A stretch of 64,000 bases of DNA, taken from Lagopus muta. Its lineage: Eukaryota > Chordata > Aves > Galliformes > Phasianidae. Below the pieces are notes generated by a model. It saw only the letters and a list, made by a program, of their open reading frames with translations. It searched no databases and was not told the origin of the DNA. Made by a program: the position numbers and the translations under genes. Positions 1 to 13,593 of this stretch are shown piece by piece (position 1 is the first letter of the stretch; each line of letters begins with the position of its first letter). The stretch spans positions 30,573,537 through 30,637,536 of the forward strand of contig NC_064440.1 in the NCBI RefSeq assembly GCF_023343835.1, read 5' to 3'.

Positions 1-2789
1 AGTGTATTTTATATGTGCAAGTTCTTTTTATGCAATCTATTTGTGAAATGAACACAATGGGATCTATAAGAATAATGCATTGCCAAGAAGAACATCACTG
101 CTCCATCAAATGTTAATCGAATTCCCCCTTGATAAAATACAGCTGAGAAATGTCATCCAGTAAGAAATGATCTACTAATTGCTTGCAGTGGAAATGCTGT
201 GATGGAATAGTTAAGGTCAACCTTCACATTTAATTTTCCTTCTTTTTTTTTCCCAGGCATTTACCAGCCATGTGTATTTAAAGTAGGAAGCTTTCTGAGT
301 AACATCGAGGAGGAGGTAAGTTACTTTTTCAATTATACAGCCCTCAGAAGTCCTATGAGAATTTTCAGTTAAAAGTGTCATCTTGTGACTGAAATGATTT
401 TTGTCTTTCAAGCTTTAAAGTCAACAAGCATTCCACTTTCTTAACAGCAAACTGCTGTTTGAAACTACTATGAAAAAGTATGGGCTCTATGCAGATGTTC
501 CCTGCACAGAAACAGAATGAAGGCAGAGAGCTACAAGCAGCATTTTTTCCCCAGGAGATATGAAAGCCCCATAGCTACACCACAGTTCTCACAAGGTTTT
601 TTTTCCACTTAAGTTTGGGGGCAGAGATGAGGCAAACAGCAGAGCAGGCTGTGCGCACTGCACAGAATGAGTGAAGCTCCTCAGAAATGTTTCCTCCCTG
701 GCCTATGAGTCTGCATAGCCTGACTTGAATCCTCTGGATAGAGCCTTCCCACAGTAGTAAGATGACTGGTTTTTTGACCCCTAAAAACACACAGGTGAAG
801 ACACTGCTATCTCAGGATTTCTCATTTTTCTTTAAGCAGATCTATGGCATCAGCTATTCACTTTACATTGGAGGAATTACAAGACAATTGCATCTGTAGA
901 AACAGCTTGTGGGTAGGTAACATTCAGGTGGACTTCATTTTAATCAGCTGTTCTTTTCCACAATTTACCTTCAGTAAGGTCTTAGCACCCATTTCTAATT
1001 GAGCATTTAATGACTGAAACTCTATTAGCTGCTAATGTAGCCTTTAACTCATGAAAGCATTTTTCAACTAGTTACATTTAAGCTTATCTTCAAGCAAAAG
1101 GAATAAGCAGCAGCATAATGCTAACAATCCTCAGAAGCATGCCTGAGTGCTACATGAACGCTTCTTGAGAAGCACCCATCCTGCTTTTGTGGTTAGAGAT
1201 CTCTACAGAGCCAAGAGGCCAAAGCAAAAGCAAGCAGAGTCTGTAAAAATGCTAGAATCAAGCCAAATCAGAGGGGCAGCAAACTATTGCTTCATGACCA
1301 CAGAGAGTTAAGCCCAAACTTAATGCCCATGAAAACCGTTATTTTTTCTATTAAGTTATGGTTATTCAATTTATGTAAATGCTACGCAACGTGACTATAT
1401 CCTACTATTTAGTTTCAACATACACAGCAGGGTATGCACTGCACTGAGCCCTTTATACTGAACTCAAAAAGGGCACATCCTGCTCATTTATTTTTACATT
1501 CCTTCAGCTGAAATGAGCTAACCTGCAAAGTACAAATAATTTAAGAACATGGTTGCAATTGTGAAGATGTAACATGTTTACATCACTGAAACAGACAAGA
1601 TGACAGAAATCAGTATTACATGCTGCATATTGGTCTCCGGAACAAAATATAGCCATTTCAATCCTTAATAATTATTTTATTCCCATTTAAAATATACAAC
1701 TTTGAAAAATTAGGCATCATACATTCAAATTTGAATTGCATTCTTAAGTGTCCTGAAATCCAGATAGCCTATTTCTGGTCAGTATAATACAATAATCTGT
1801 CAACACTCTTCGTTTATGGCCACAAGAGAAAACTGCAGGAATAAACATTTATTATCTGATACTGCAGCTTGTCTTTAAACACTTACATTTAGGAGTCCAT
1901 TCCAGTAGACCTCTTTTCCCCAAACATTGTTTTCTTGTTTCTATAAGAGAAAAAAAATTCCACAAAGATCCCAAAAAGGGCAAAAAAGGTTGAAGTCAGC
2001 TATTTTAGAAATAGCATTAAAGATACAAGAGTTGACTCAGCAGTGTCAGAAATAACCATTAAAGCTCGTATTACCACTCAACAGTGGTTCAAGTAAGCTT
2101 GCTAACAATGCCATGAAGCTTAACAAACTTGAAGTAGTAACTTGAAAACTTCAGAAAAAACAGCCATATAAACGGTACCCCTTAGTACAGCAGTACTGTT
2201 ACAGACACTTAGTAGTGTGGCAATGAGGCATAAAACTTTGAGCCCCCTTGAGAAAGCACCTCTACAGACATCATCATGGTAAGGTTTTGATAAATTTTGA
2301 AGGGCAACTTGACTTCACTGAAACCTGACAGCTGCCCCCTGCAGGGTACACAACAGCATCCACAGCTCTGCCTTCAGCCAAATGTTATTACTGCACAACT
2401 TAGAGAATACCCAAGACATTATAGGCATTTTTTAGACCGCAACATCCCTGCTCCACAGAGCTCAAAGCCTTAGCTAACATACAGACAGAGCAGGGAAAGC
2501 ATGAGACTCAATCCAAAACGGGCACTGAATAGCTTGGATTAAATCTGTTGATGGATGGGTGGGAGATGACAACAGGAGGGGAAGTCAGCTGTTGAATTCT
2601 ACAAACTGCGTGAAGAGTAGAAAAAAATCCAACTGCCATTAACCCTAATGTAATTTAAGCCAACATCAATTACTTCATGAGGACTGGAGAGAAAGCATCC
2701 ATCACCGTATCAGAAAATCATGTTATTATCCATTTGCTGTCATATCTTAACAGAGAAAAAGCAACACGGGGCTTTTTAAGTTGGTAGTT
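1..2789. other. 3' flank of ZC3H15, no gene recognised
   Basis: AT-rich, non-repetitive-looking sequence downstream of ZC3H15 on the minus strand. No open frame here resembles a known protein, and I see no CR1, LTR or RNA gene. In human, ITGAV follows ZC3H15 on the same strand; none of its exons could be recognised here, so if synteny holds it lies beyond position 1. Confidence 0.5.
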
Positions 2790-2795
2790 TTTATT
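2790..2795 (-). promoter_or_regulatory. Candidate polyadenylation signal of ZC3H15
   Basis: AATAAA on the minus strand, about 580 bases past the ZC3H15 stop codon. An ATTAAA at 3,353-3,358 lies only about 20 bases after the stop and is a less plausible site. The 3' end is not demonstrated. Confidence 0.35.
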
Positions 2796-3376
2796 TACAG
2801 TTTTGCTGGCAAAAGGCGGTGGGAAAATTTGGAAGTTTTTCAACAGAGGGCACCATATTGTACTGTTGATGTATCAGTTCACTGTCTGTATCCTCAGTAT
2901 CCAGCTGATCAAATAAAGCTAATCAACATGTCAAGAAGCGTGATCTGCATCAGCTCCTCTAGAGTGCTCTGCCTAAAAGCAAGTCAGGCAGTTTCTAAAT
3001 CAACACAATCACTATTGCAAATGCAGTTCTGGTCAGGAACGTTCACTTTAATTTCATACTGCAGCTGGTATCAACTTCTCGCTTACACCCGCATACTGGC
3101 AAAGCAGTTACACTTCCTACTTTGAGGTGAAATTTATGATCTCATTCTCTGCAAATTCAGCTGTCAGGTAATTATGAACTACTCTGAGTTTCTTACTGTG
3201 ATCATAGCAAGTTTGGAGATGAGACAGAAGTAAAATATTCCTGGTATATGACGTGCCCATCAGAATCAGCCGGGTAACCATAAACATCCTGTTTAAGAAT
3301 TCTATTCAAGAAGGAGGAAAAGTGTAGTCAGTTTGCACTTTATCACATGGACTTTAATTCCAATGAGCTTTTTAAT

Positions 3377-3570
3377 TCATTCTTCTAAATCAAGAGTGTT
3401 TAGTTCTTCTTCTAGTTCATCCAAGTCCTCGCCAGTAAAAAGATTTTCATCAACGGGCACTGCATCAATGACTCCATTTTCTAACTCCTCATCGCCATCA
3501 CGACCTTCTTCTAAATCATTTTGTTCACTGCTGTTTATGTCACCTCCAGAAGCTTCACTTAGTTTATTAT
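3377..3570 (-). CDS. ZC3H15: ZC3H15 coding exon 10 with stop codon
   Basis: Codes residues 367-430 and the TGA at 3,379-3,377. It is acidic throughout and ends with the family's C-terminus LNTLDLEE. The acceptor is ATTTTCAG. The upstream stretch on this strand out to 3,595 is intron that happens to stay open. Confidence 0.95.
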
Positions 3571-6500
3571 CTGAAAATACAGTTTTTTTACACATTTTAG
3601 TGTCACACGTGTCTTAATCTCTAGGTCACAATCATACCAGACAAGCTCTGAAGTCTTTCAACCAGTCACTTAATATTGTCAATTTTTGTATCTGAGCTTA
3701 TATAGACTAAACGGCACATGCCCAATTAACATGCAAGGTTGGGTCATTAGTTATTAGAACAGGCTGAAAACAATAACTTGCATATCTAACCCCTCAACTC
3801 CTATTTTTATAACAGGATCAGGCTTTATGTTTTGCTCCTATTCAACATCTGCACTTCAAAGACTTGGGTTAACTTGGAAGACTGGGGTTTGCATTTGACA
3901 ACTGCAGCAAAATGAAGTGTTAGCTTGTAGAAATTAGAAGTTAATCTACGCAAGCTGGAAAAATATTATACACTACTTTTTATTTAGAAGTTGAACTCAA
4001 GAAAAATAAGAAGTGCACACAGATCTACTAGAATCATTGCCTCCAGTAAGTACAATGATCATGATAATCATTTTGCTTCTGCTCTTTAAAACAAACAAAC
4101 AAACAAACAAACAATGCTTTTTGGCATATCAAGAACACATTTCTGCTTGCTTTTTTGGAAGCAAGCTTTCAAAAAAAAAAAAAAATGAACTTATCAATTC
4201 ATTCCCTTAAAAGGGATGCCTACATAATAAACTTACCATCTTTTTCTATTGAAGCATATGTGCTGAATCGCTCAGGACTAGCCACTGTAATGCCAGTTTC
4301 ATCTACAGCCTTTGGGACATACAGACTCAGGTCTATATCATTTACACACACAGGGTCTTCCACCTGAAAAGTACGAGTATTTTCCATATGAATCACTCTT
4401 CTACACAGATTATAATTTCTGCAGAACTTCTACAGACCTTTTCCATCCTCCTTTTGACATCGTAATTGGGAAAACATTCCGTATTAGCACTGAATTAAGT
4501 ACTTGAAATTTTAATTGTACCTTAAGAGCTCTCAAATTAGGAGCAAGCCTTGCAAAAAAGCAAAGTTTTCAATTTCCAATGTAACTCAAAATATTATTTT
4601 GGTTAGCTTTTTCCCCCCCCTTTTTTTTTTCTTACCTCATCATCTTCTCCCGTTCCTTGAGTGTAGCGAGTGTCATCTGCTTCTTCATCATCAGCATCAA
4701 CCAGCTCTGGTCGGAACTCAAATACTTCACGTCCACTGATCTGTTAGCAGAAAAGGCAATTAATTTATAATTTCACAGAATTTATAAGGTTGTTAAATAA
4801 AGAAAAAAAAAAAGCAACAATTCTAGTTTTTCTAAAAGTAAAAGTAGTAGTCAGCTACTACTAGTCTAAAGTAGTCAGCTTCTATTTACTCTTTACATTA
4901 AGAATGAAAGCATAAAACGTACCACCAACGCCTTGCCGGCTTTAAAATCTGCTTTCCTCCTTTCCATATCTTGCTCTGCCTTATCAATTTTTTCTTGTCT
5001 TTTTCTTCTCTTCCATGCAATAAAACACTCTAATGTGATTTTGGTAACGTTTGGTCCTAAGGCAGCACGCTGTCAAGTAGAAAGACTGATTAATGCTAGA
5101 CATTGTTTCCAAAAGCAAACCCTAGGGATAACAAATTAAGGATACGTAATTACTCTTTTCTAGAAACTAATTGAAAACATTTATTTCTAATTGCTTCTGC
5201 ACTCTCACCACTGTTAAACATGCTTCATCAACTTAAAGTGAGATTCCACATCAGTTTTCCAGTTGAGACAAATCAACACTTAAGTGAACGTGGAAAATGG
5301 AGGAAGAAGCCTGTGGTAATAGTTTAAGTTACTTTCCATCTGGCACTGCCAGAGAATGGTGTCAGCAGAGCTGCAGTATAACATCTTTGGGAGGGCCCTT
5401 TCTTCATGCTGATTCCTCTTAACAGAACCATACAGTAATGAATGGCAGAATTAAGCAAGAACTAAGGCAATGGTGAATTTGAGCTGAGGAAGAAACAGTT
5501 GTAAGAGTTAAAAGGACAAACAGCAATAAGAAGCAGAAGCCTCCTAAAACAGGATTATCCATCTTACCCTAACAGTAAGTATCCAGCTATACTTTTAGAA
5601 ACTCACTCAGCTGATTGAGAGGAAGAAAACTAAACATAAACTAGCTAAACAAAAAACATGAATTACTATGCATTCCTCAGTCCAGCTTATATAGATATAC
5701 AACCATTCAATGCTTTTCAATAATTCACTAAGATGCTATTGACAGTTTTCCTCCTCTTTTCAGTATAATGAAAACAAACACCACCAAGAGGTACCTAATT
5801 GAAACTTTACCTCTTTTTCTATTAGATCTTCTAAGGAAATTTCATCTTGCTTTTCTTCCTTCTTTTTATCTTTTTTTAGTACAAAACCTGGAGGAAGAGC
5901 ATGGCGATACATGCAATTGTCTCCGCCGCCTGGACAGACCCAAAACCATCCGTATTTGTTGTTTTCAATAGCATCAAGAAAATATTTGCAGACCTGCATA
6001 AAACAACAGTTGTCAGTACTGTATTCTCATCCCCAGCAATTTACACTAGCACAGCTACTACATGCCCAAAGTACAGTAATTCAAAGCCAGCTGTGGTCAA
6101 AAGTGAATAAACGTGCCATGCACTCCTATTACAAATAGTAGATATAAAAAGAGCAACTAACTATCTAAAACCTCAAGTACTCAACAGCTTTCGCCCTTAA
6201 TATAATCTCAACTTAGATAGGCTGACTTGAAAGATTAGTGACTGCAGTACAGTAAACCCAGCAGCACGTGTAAAAGAATGTTAAGGGTTTATGTTTGGTC
6301 ATGAAAATCGAGTGTACTTTTAATCAAAATAAACAATTTCAGATGTTTCATGTTCCAACTCATGATCCTGACATAAATATATCATTCTGAAACTTGTGAC
6401 AAGCAATTTGTAACACCTAGTCATACCTAAGTTTAATTCTGGCAAGTATCAATAGCCTATTTGGGACTGTAAACAAGGCATAGTCGTCCTGAAGAATCAA

Positions 6501-9500
6501 AAAAAATAAAGAGCACAAAGGATTAAGATACAGCATTCATTGTACAAACTAATTTCTTAGCAGCCAGGTGTCACAAAGCCAAAACAACTCAATCAGCCTG
6601 TCACTGCTGCTAAATAACAAAAACTACAGTTCAATGAAAAAAGAGAAGACATACTATTTGAGTTTTGGGTTTTTTCTTTTCTGCTTCACCGTGCTTCTTG
6701 TTCACCACCTCTTCTAGTTTCTTTTCATCCCAGTTATCCATCGTGTCTAGAAGACAACAGAAGTTTGCACAAACATCCCAAATCCTAAACAATATTCTTT
6801 TTCCCCTAATTAACAGCAGTAACATGCAGTTCTTATGTTTTAGTTAACCTATGGAAAAAAAAAAACCCAATTCAGACTTCTGTAATAAAACACAATCTCA
6901 GAACTGCAGGGGTTGGAAGAAACCTCTAGAGATCCTCGAGCCCAATACTTCTGCAAAGCAGTCCCCCACAGCAGGCTGCACACATAGGCGTCCAGGCAGG
7001 TCTTGAATGTCTCCAGAGAAGGAAACCCCACAACCTCCCTGGGCAGCCTGTTCCAGTGCTCTGTTACCCTCACCATGAGTAAGTTCCCTCATATATTTGT
7101 GCAGAACTTCCTATGCTTACGTTTACAGCTGTTTCCCCTTGTCCTGTCCCCACAGACTTCTGAAAAGACGTACAAGTGTCTTTTTGACTCCCACACTTAA
7201 GGTATTTTTAAATGTGAAAAAGATCCCCTCTCAGTCTTCTTTTCTCAAGGCTGAACAGATACAGGTTGCTCAGCCTTCCCTCATCAGAAAGGTGTTCCAG
7301 GCCCTTTATCATATTCATGGCCCTTCGCTGGACTCTTTCCAGGAGATCCCTGGCTTTCCTCTACCAGAGAGCCCAGAACTGGATACAGTACTCCAGTTGT
7401 GGTTTGATCAGGGCACAGTGAGGGGGACGATCATCTTCCCTGACCTACTGGCCACGCACCTTTTAAAGAACCTCAGGATCCCATTGGCCTTCTTGGCCAA
7501 CAAGGCGCCCTGCTGGCTCATGGTCAACCTGTCATCCACCAGGACCCTCAGATCCTCCAGCAGGTCATACCCCAACCTGTACTGATACTTGCAGTTATTC
7601 CTTCACAGCTGCAAAACACTACACTTGCTTTCGGTAAACCTCAGTGTTCTTCCTTCGCTATACAGCTCACAAGACATCCTCCTCAAAAACTTGAGAAGCT
7701 TTTGTCTGTACATATGTGAAATGTATTTTCAGGTAAAGACTAAGAAATGTGACTCTACTTATTATACACCTTAAACTTCTTCATAATGTAGAAATGATGA
7801 GGAAGAACAAATACTGTATGACCTGCTATTCGTATGACATAATACTTCACACATAGCAGAACTCACAAACCCCCATCCAAGATCACTTAGTGATACTTTT
7901 TCAAATAAGGACTACAGAATACTTGTGAGCCAGCTTTTAAGAGCAGCAATCAAGCTTCATTTACATTTTGAACACAGCAATATGGGTTGCTATCACTGTG
8001 ACCAGGGTCTTTGGAATCATATAAATGCAACTTGCTTAACTTAAAAATGCAACTGCAGAATCAGAAGATGATTTACGGAATGTTTTCTAGAAGCAGTGTA
8101 CCTTTTTCGAGGTCTTCATCTCTTGCATCAATGTAGACACTTCGTTTTTCACACTTCCTTTCCAAGGACAAATCATGAGAAAACTTGCACTTGTCCCCTT
8201 TAGTGCACTGCCCTTGCTTGAAGAAAGCACAAACTACAGATTTGGGATCAGCACCTGAGTGAAGAAAGTTTCTCTATTTTAATAACATCTGTAAGCAAAA
8301 TACTAGAACAGAACAGAAGTTCTATCTTGAAAGTTTAAAGAACATTGTCTAAGATCTTACCATATTTAGGACCTGCACAGAATGAAAAGGTGTTTTAAAA
8401 AATAAGTTATTTAATGAAAAGTTCACCCCAACAGCCCTTTCTTCACTTCAAGTAGATACATTGTGTTCTGAAAGCATCTCATTTAGTTTGTATAGCAGGA
8501 TATTTATATTGACTATCAATGAAGATGTGACTATAGGAAGTATGGGTAGCAGTGTGCCTGAGAAGAAAGTGCTCATGTAACGCATAACAAATCATTCCAC
8601 ACAAGTTCTTCCCTATGTAGTAAGCCATTTTTGGTTCTGATATGTGGTAAAGCATCTTTTGAATGTCAACCTTTCTTTAATATAATCAGAAATATGCTAG
8701 AAGAAGTTTTATTAACCTAGCCTGTACTCATTCAATAATACTAAGATGGCTGTTTCTAGCATTAAAAATAAGCCAGTGCTGCTAAAATGGGAAGTACCCA
8801 ATCACTAACTATGGTTTTCAAGTAAATACCACAGCAACAAATTGTTTGATCATCAGGAGGCAAAAGAAGAAATGAAGAGGGGTTTAAATTTATCTACTAG
8901 ATGTAACAGATGAAGTACTACTGATTTCATTATGTTCTCAAGTACTAACGTATGATTTTAAGCTTCAGTTTCTCACTCGCTCATTTCAAGTTTGGTTCCA
9001 GTCACCAGGGACTAGATTATGCTCAGCAGCAGCTGTTTAAGACCTTAAATAAAGAACTAGTTTATCAGCAACTGAACCCCTACAAGAACATCAGGTAACA
9101 TAGCTGAACTTGCTGGCAAGCTCAGCAGAAAGACAAAGTTTTAATTAGGATAATGTTGGTGTTTTGCAATACCTCTCATTCAATAGCTACCACTACAGAT
9201 AAAAATAAAGAACCTTGCCTTTATTGCTGCTAAATGACACAACGACAAAACATCAAGTTCACTTCAAAACCAACGAAAAAACCCCCACACTTCTTTGGTA
9301 AACAACTCTTGTGCCAGAAGCACAGTACAGCCCACAGTAACTAACATACAGTCCATTCCTGAAATACTGGTATTTTTTTCTTCCCTATGGCAAACAACTG
9401 TGGAGTCTTCTAGCATTATCAAGCACTTAGCAATTCATTTGCAATTTACAATCACTGCAATACTAGCTCGCTCCGTAACCCATCTCAGCTCAGACTACAT

Positions 9501-12500
9501 TTTTGGAACCAACATCCTACTGTTAACTATGAGAAAGAGCAGAAGTCATTGACAAAGTTCTGCTCTTTTGATGTGCATTGACGTTTTCTGTGAACGCAAT
9601 GATTAGCTTATTACCTGTAACATCTGCATGTTCATCCTTCCATGGGGACATAGGCCACTTTAAACAAGTGTCATTACAGAAAAAAAAAACAGGCCATCCA
9701 CCCAGAAATACCTCAGTGCAGCAAAGTATTTCTAAATGTTTTTCCTGAGACAGACATATGAGCAGTAGAACAAAACATAAGTTTCAGGCATTCATACCTT
9801 TGCTAATCTTCTGTGCAGCAACCACAGGCTTGAAGAGTTCATTTAGTTCTTGTAGTTCTTTTTTCTTATCTTCTTTTTTTAATTTCTTTTCACTTTCTGT
9901 TTGGGCAGCCTGCAACGATGCCAAATTTGCTATTAGTAACAGAAAATCATAATGACACTTCTCACTTACAAGAACCTTACCTTAATACATAAAATCATTC
10001 TGAATGAGTAGGGGAGAGAGGCATGAGCTGGGAGCCTACGATTTCTAAGTTCCTCCAAATCCCTGCCTTTGCAAATGCCATCTAGTGGCACTGACATTTC
10101 AGACAGAAGAGATTTGAATTAGAATTTGTCAGAGATGTGAGATGTTGTTACTCCTGTACCACCTTCACAGGCTAGGAAATGAAGTGGAACTTTCAGACTG
10201 AGGAAATGCTAGTTGTTCTTGTGTGATGCTTCAGCAGGGCAACCACTCAAACCAGGTAGTTCAATATGTGCCAAAAGCTTCTCTTGAATCACCCACACCC
10301 TGCTTTGCTTTCTTGTCAGGCATACCAACAGCGCTCCCGAGTTATCTGTGTGTACAAGCAGGGAAATGTTTTTGGAACACTACTTGCTTGAATTGATATC
10401 AACACAACAATGTTTCAATGCCAACTAGTAGGTTATACAACGAGAACATTTTTCTTAGTTTTCATAGGCACAAGGGGGAAGACTAAGGGACAGGCTCACC
10501 TAGGAAAAGTTGGTATAAAAGACAAAAATGGCACCCCTGCCTCAGCCTTTTTTGGAGAAGCCAGGAAAGGCCTATATCTAGCACGAGACTGGTAGAGAAG
10601 GGTAAAGATAGATGAAAAAGGTCATGAGAAAAACACAACATGCTTAGATGACTTGATTTTTATCCTTAAGAGAAGCTAGTGGGACTGTTAATAAATATTT
10701 CAGACACGTTACTGGCAATACTCAGTCAAACTTCATAAAAGAGCTTAGTTGCCAAGCTGTTTTACACTGGAATTGATTACAGAACACCCTGCTTTTATAC
10801 AGCAATTCCCAAACTCTATTTTACCAAGTATGCAGACCCTAACATGGCAACTACAAAAAAAAAAAAAAAAAAGTGACCTGATTTTTAACAACAACAGATG
10901 TACTTTAGGCTTCTGTTTCACTTAAAGATTCCAAAAACATAAAAACAGTTTGATTTGCTTTTGTTTTTTTCAGTGTTGATAGCATTTCCATTTTTCCTAA
11001 GGACACAGCAGTACTTGCTTTAAGGTACTGTTAAGTTCTCCAGGACAATCCTAAATGAAAACTGTTTTTACAAGGTAAGATAGGTGCCATCAGGTGTGGA
11101 ATGAGGTTCTGAACACCATCGGTTGAGTGTTTGAAAAAAATATTTTTTTTTATCATGTAGTAGTATTGCTGTCCATGCTACAGATTCAGGGACTTCACAC
11201 ACCTTTCAGGACTGCCTGAGTCGCATCAATGTTTCTGAGTGATACCAAATAGACCCCATTACTACAAGAAGTCAGTAATCTCAGGACATGCACATCAACT
11301 TGACTTTTGAAGTCATACTCGACATTTGTTAGCTCATCCTCATATCACGTAAGGCATCTAGCACAGGCCACAACATCCTGAGGTTAACTGCTGCAAACGT
11401 AATTATTCTACAGGCTTATTCAGAGAGCAGGAACGTTATGAATACCAGGCTGCTAACCTCTCCAGCACTGCAGGAGTAAGACCTGGCTCACTTCCATTAG
11501 AATAATGTTTCTCTCAAATCCTGCTTTCTAACCAATGAAACTTTATGTCTCAGCCACATCAATTTTTAATTCATCTTGCAAAAGCAGATGAAAGTGGTAG
11601 TGACAGTAGCTCCAGATTTCAGTTTGTCTGACCTTTTTATGAAATAGCCACACAACTGCTGGACTTATTTGCACTCCCAATTACAGTACACACTTTCGTA
11701 GGTAGAACATTAAGTACAAGAGCACTTTTTTTTTTTTTTTTTTTAAGTTATCCTCAATCCCCAATTTAAGATTAGTCACAATTTCTGATTCATGATTTCT
11801 TAGACTGAATGGGAATCAAAGAAAAAGAGAGAAGGAACACACAGCTGCACTTTTGGCAACAGCCAGTGTGTTACAATCATTTTTAGGGATACTTCAAATG
11901 CAATTATGATAATGTACTGTGTAAACAGGTGTTCTTATTAGATGTGTTTTCTACTTTTCAGTAGACAAAAAACACTGTGCTATCTTTATGGAGGCACTTT
12001 CAGCTACACAATCTTTGCAAAAAGACTTGTTAAAGAGCGCTATTTTAAATACAACTAGCTAAATCTGTGCTTCTCACAAAAGACAGCTGAGTCACATCTC
12101 ACTATTTTTTCTACTTCAGTATTAAATGACAATCAATTCCTACAGTCAAAGAGGATTTCACTACATGGTGGAAAAATAATTCAACTGAATGCTTACCTGA
12201 CGTGGATTTTGCTGACCAAATTTAACCTGGTGAGTCACAGCCTTGATAAATTTCTGTTGTTTTGCACCTTTTTTGTTCTTCAGACCAAATGTTTTGTCCT
12301 AAAAATTTAAAGACAAGTTACTTGTAATGGATCAAGAATTAGAACAAGTTGCTACAAAAAAAGAAAAACAAAACCAAAAACCTGCCATTCCACCTGGGCT
12401 TTCAGTTAAACACAAACTGTTTCCCCTGGCAGCACGAACAATGCAAGCAATAGAGTGGACAGTGTGTCTCCCTCCCATCACTTTTAAGTGTGCTTTGCAA

Positions 12501-13593
12501 AAATCGCACTAAAAGCTACTGCCACCACCTGTTGTTTCTACTGTTTTTCCATCCCACATCTGCATGTTCAAACATTAGTGCAGATGTACACGTGTGAAAA
12601 CTGAACAGCCATACATACTGCTCTTCCCATCCCGTATACGTGACACTCACGTGCACTCGTGTTTTGCCTTCTTATTAAGCAGGTTAATATTGCCATATAT
12701 CTGTAGTGATTTCTAAGTATTACAGACGTTTCTCTTCCAACAGTACTTCCTTCAGTGCTTCCCCTACACACTCTCTGTAAATCCAGACAGACGTTCATAC
12801 TTACCTAACTGCACAGCAAGAAGTTCATTTACATTACCTGAACCAGTTCTTCCTCTACACCTTCAGTTTTACCACTAGACTTCTAGCAATAAGGCTTCCA
12901 CACCAAACCTTTTCAGAAAGCTAATTAAGAAGATGGCTCCCCTCACACATGCATCTGAAACAAGCTATCTTCCCAAGCGAAACATACAATAATAAAACCT
13001 GTCTGTGCCGGGGATGTGACGGCAGGGTTTTTCCCCTCCTGTCACAAAGAAATGCCAGATGTTCATCTGGCAATAATACCTCCGTTCAAACACACCTCTG
13101 GAAACCGTAACAGTAAAACATAAATCTATCATAGAAGAGCTATGGAGGAAACAACTCCCAGGTCACCCTCTTGCCACTCACACCGTTTCACATAACAGAA
13201 GACACAGGGACGGGACCTTGCGGCCGTGCAGCTGCAGCCCGGCAGCAGGCGGGTTAGCGCAGGTAACACCCGGCCTGCGGCAGCGGCCTCCCCTCGTACT
13301 CGCTCCTTACCTCCTTCTTCCAGCTGTTGTGTACGCATCAGTCCAAGTACGCTCATCTCACACACACACTCTTACACCCCGGGCTCCCACCCGCAGCAGC
13401 GCCCCGCGTTACGGCCCCGCGGGATGAGCGGCGGAGACGGCCCGCAGGCCCAGCCCCAAGGCCGAAGAAGGCCGCCCGGAGCCGCGTGGAACAGGCCGCG
13501 GCCCGCCAGCCTCACCTCGATGATCTTCTCCTTCTTCTTCTGGTCCGCCTTCTTGCTGCCCCCCGCAGGCTGCTGCTGCTTCTTGGGGGGCAT
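3377..13593 (-). CDS. ZC3H15: Zinc finger CCCH domain-containing protein 15 (DRG family regulatory protein 1), ten coding exons
   Basis: ZC3H15 binds and stabilises the developmentally regulated GTPase DRG1 and is linked to translating ribosomes in the cytoplasm (family knowledge). Ten exons with GT-AG introns join in frame into 430 residues, close to the 426 of the human protein: 13,593-13,516; 12,298-12,197; 9,909-9,798; 8,254-8,102; 6,746-6,655; 5,993-5,811; 5,069-4,923; 4,740-4,636; 4,363-4,237; 3,570-3,377. Order of parts: a lysine-rich N-terminus starting [16 protein letters not shown] finger 1 with C106, C114, C120, H124; CCCH finger 2 with C181, C199, C206, H210; a basic helical segment around residues 240-290, the DRG-binding region in the family; and an acidic tail ending LNTLDLEE. 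The start is the first ATG in the CpG island and gives the family N-terminus. No frameshift or stop is seen. A broken 5' duplicate lies at 51.5 kb and 59.1 kb. Confidence 0.97.
4090..4114. repeat. (ACAA)n microsatellite
   Basis: About five ACAA units in the intron between exons 10 and 9 of ZC3H15. Confidence 0.8.
4237..4363 (-). CDS. ZC3H15: ZC3H15 coding exon 9
   Basis: Codes residues 325-366 plus one base, including [18 protein letters not shown]. The acceptor is TTTTCAG and the donor GATG|GTAAG. Confidence 0.94.
4636..4740 (-). CDS. ZC3H15: ZC3H15 coding exon 8
   Basis: Codes residues 290-324, [14 protein letters not shown] followed by an aspartate/glutamate-rich run. The acceptor is CTAACAG and the donor GAG|GTAAG. 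Confidence 0.94.
4923..5069 (-). CDS. ZC3H15: ZC3H15 coding exon 7
   Basis: Codes residues 241-289, a basic helical stretch beginning [14 protein letters not shown]. This part of the protein binds DRG1 in the family. The acceptor is TTGACAG and the donor GTG|GTACG. Confidence 0.94.
5811..5993 (-). CDS. ZC3H15: ZC3H15 coding exon 6 (second CCCH zinc finger)
   Basis: Codes residues 180-240. It contains finger 2 with wide spacing C-x17-C-x6-C-x3-H (C181, C199, C206, H210), including the segment [14 protein letters not shown] typical of the family. The donor is GAG|GTAAAG. Confidence 0.95.
6655..6746 (-). CDS. ZC3H15: ZC3H15 coding exon 5
   Basis: Codes residues 149-179, including [14 protein letters not shown], and ends KPKTQI. 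The acceptor is TTCTAG and the donor ATA|GTATGT. The exon is 92 bases and brings the frame back to phase 0. Confidence 0.94.
6880..7665 (-). mobile_element. CR1 LINE fragment (3' part), intron of ZC3H15
   Basis: Reads as a CR1 3' end on the minus strand. On the plus strand it begins with a decayed form of the terminal ATTCTGTG-type repeat near 6,890 and continues through the typical segments for the C-terminal part of the reverse-transcriptase protein (for example a stretch encoding [15 protein letters not shown]). Frames are broken by several indels, so this is an old, inactive copy. It sits inside the intron between exons 5 and 4. Confidence 0.85.
8102..8254 (-). CDS. ZC3H15: ZC3H15 coding exon 4 (first CCCH zinc finger)
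   Basis: Codes residues 98-148 and contains finger 1, with spacing C-x7-C-x5-C-x3-H (C106, C114, C120, H124). The acceptor is CACTCAG and the donor AAAAAG|GTACAC. Confidence 0.95.
9798..9909 (-). CDS. ZC3H15: ZC3H15 coding exon 3
   Basis: Codes residues 61-97 plus the first base of codon 98. It is rich in lysine and glutamate and ends [12 protein letters not shown]. The acceptor is TTGCAG and the donor AAAG|GTATGA. Confidence 0.93.
12197..12298 (-). CDS. ZC3H15: ZC3H15 coding exon 2
   Basis: Codes residues 27-60, beginning [11 protein letters not shown] and ending QQNPRQ. The acceptor is TTTTTAG and the donor CAG|GTAAGC, both phase 0. An inverted copy of this exon and adjoining intron lies at 59,138 on the plus strand. 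Confidence 0.95.
12200..12875. repeat. Segment A, source copy: ZC3H15 exon 2 and adjoining intron 1
   Basis: This segment matches the reverse complement of 58,548-59,235, including exon 2, its acceptor and about 570 bases of intron 1. Its right edge coincides with the left edge of segment B, which is duplicated elsewhere in direct orientation. Intron sequence is shared, so the copy arose at the DNA level. Confidence 0.85.

Noticed and set aside
3377-3595. The stretch MCKKTVFS upstream of the last ZC3H15 exon as an alternative start
   Set aside because: It is intron sequence ahead of a clear ATTTTCAG acceptor. The frame joins exactly with exon 9 and matches the family protein.
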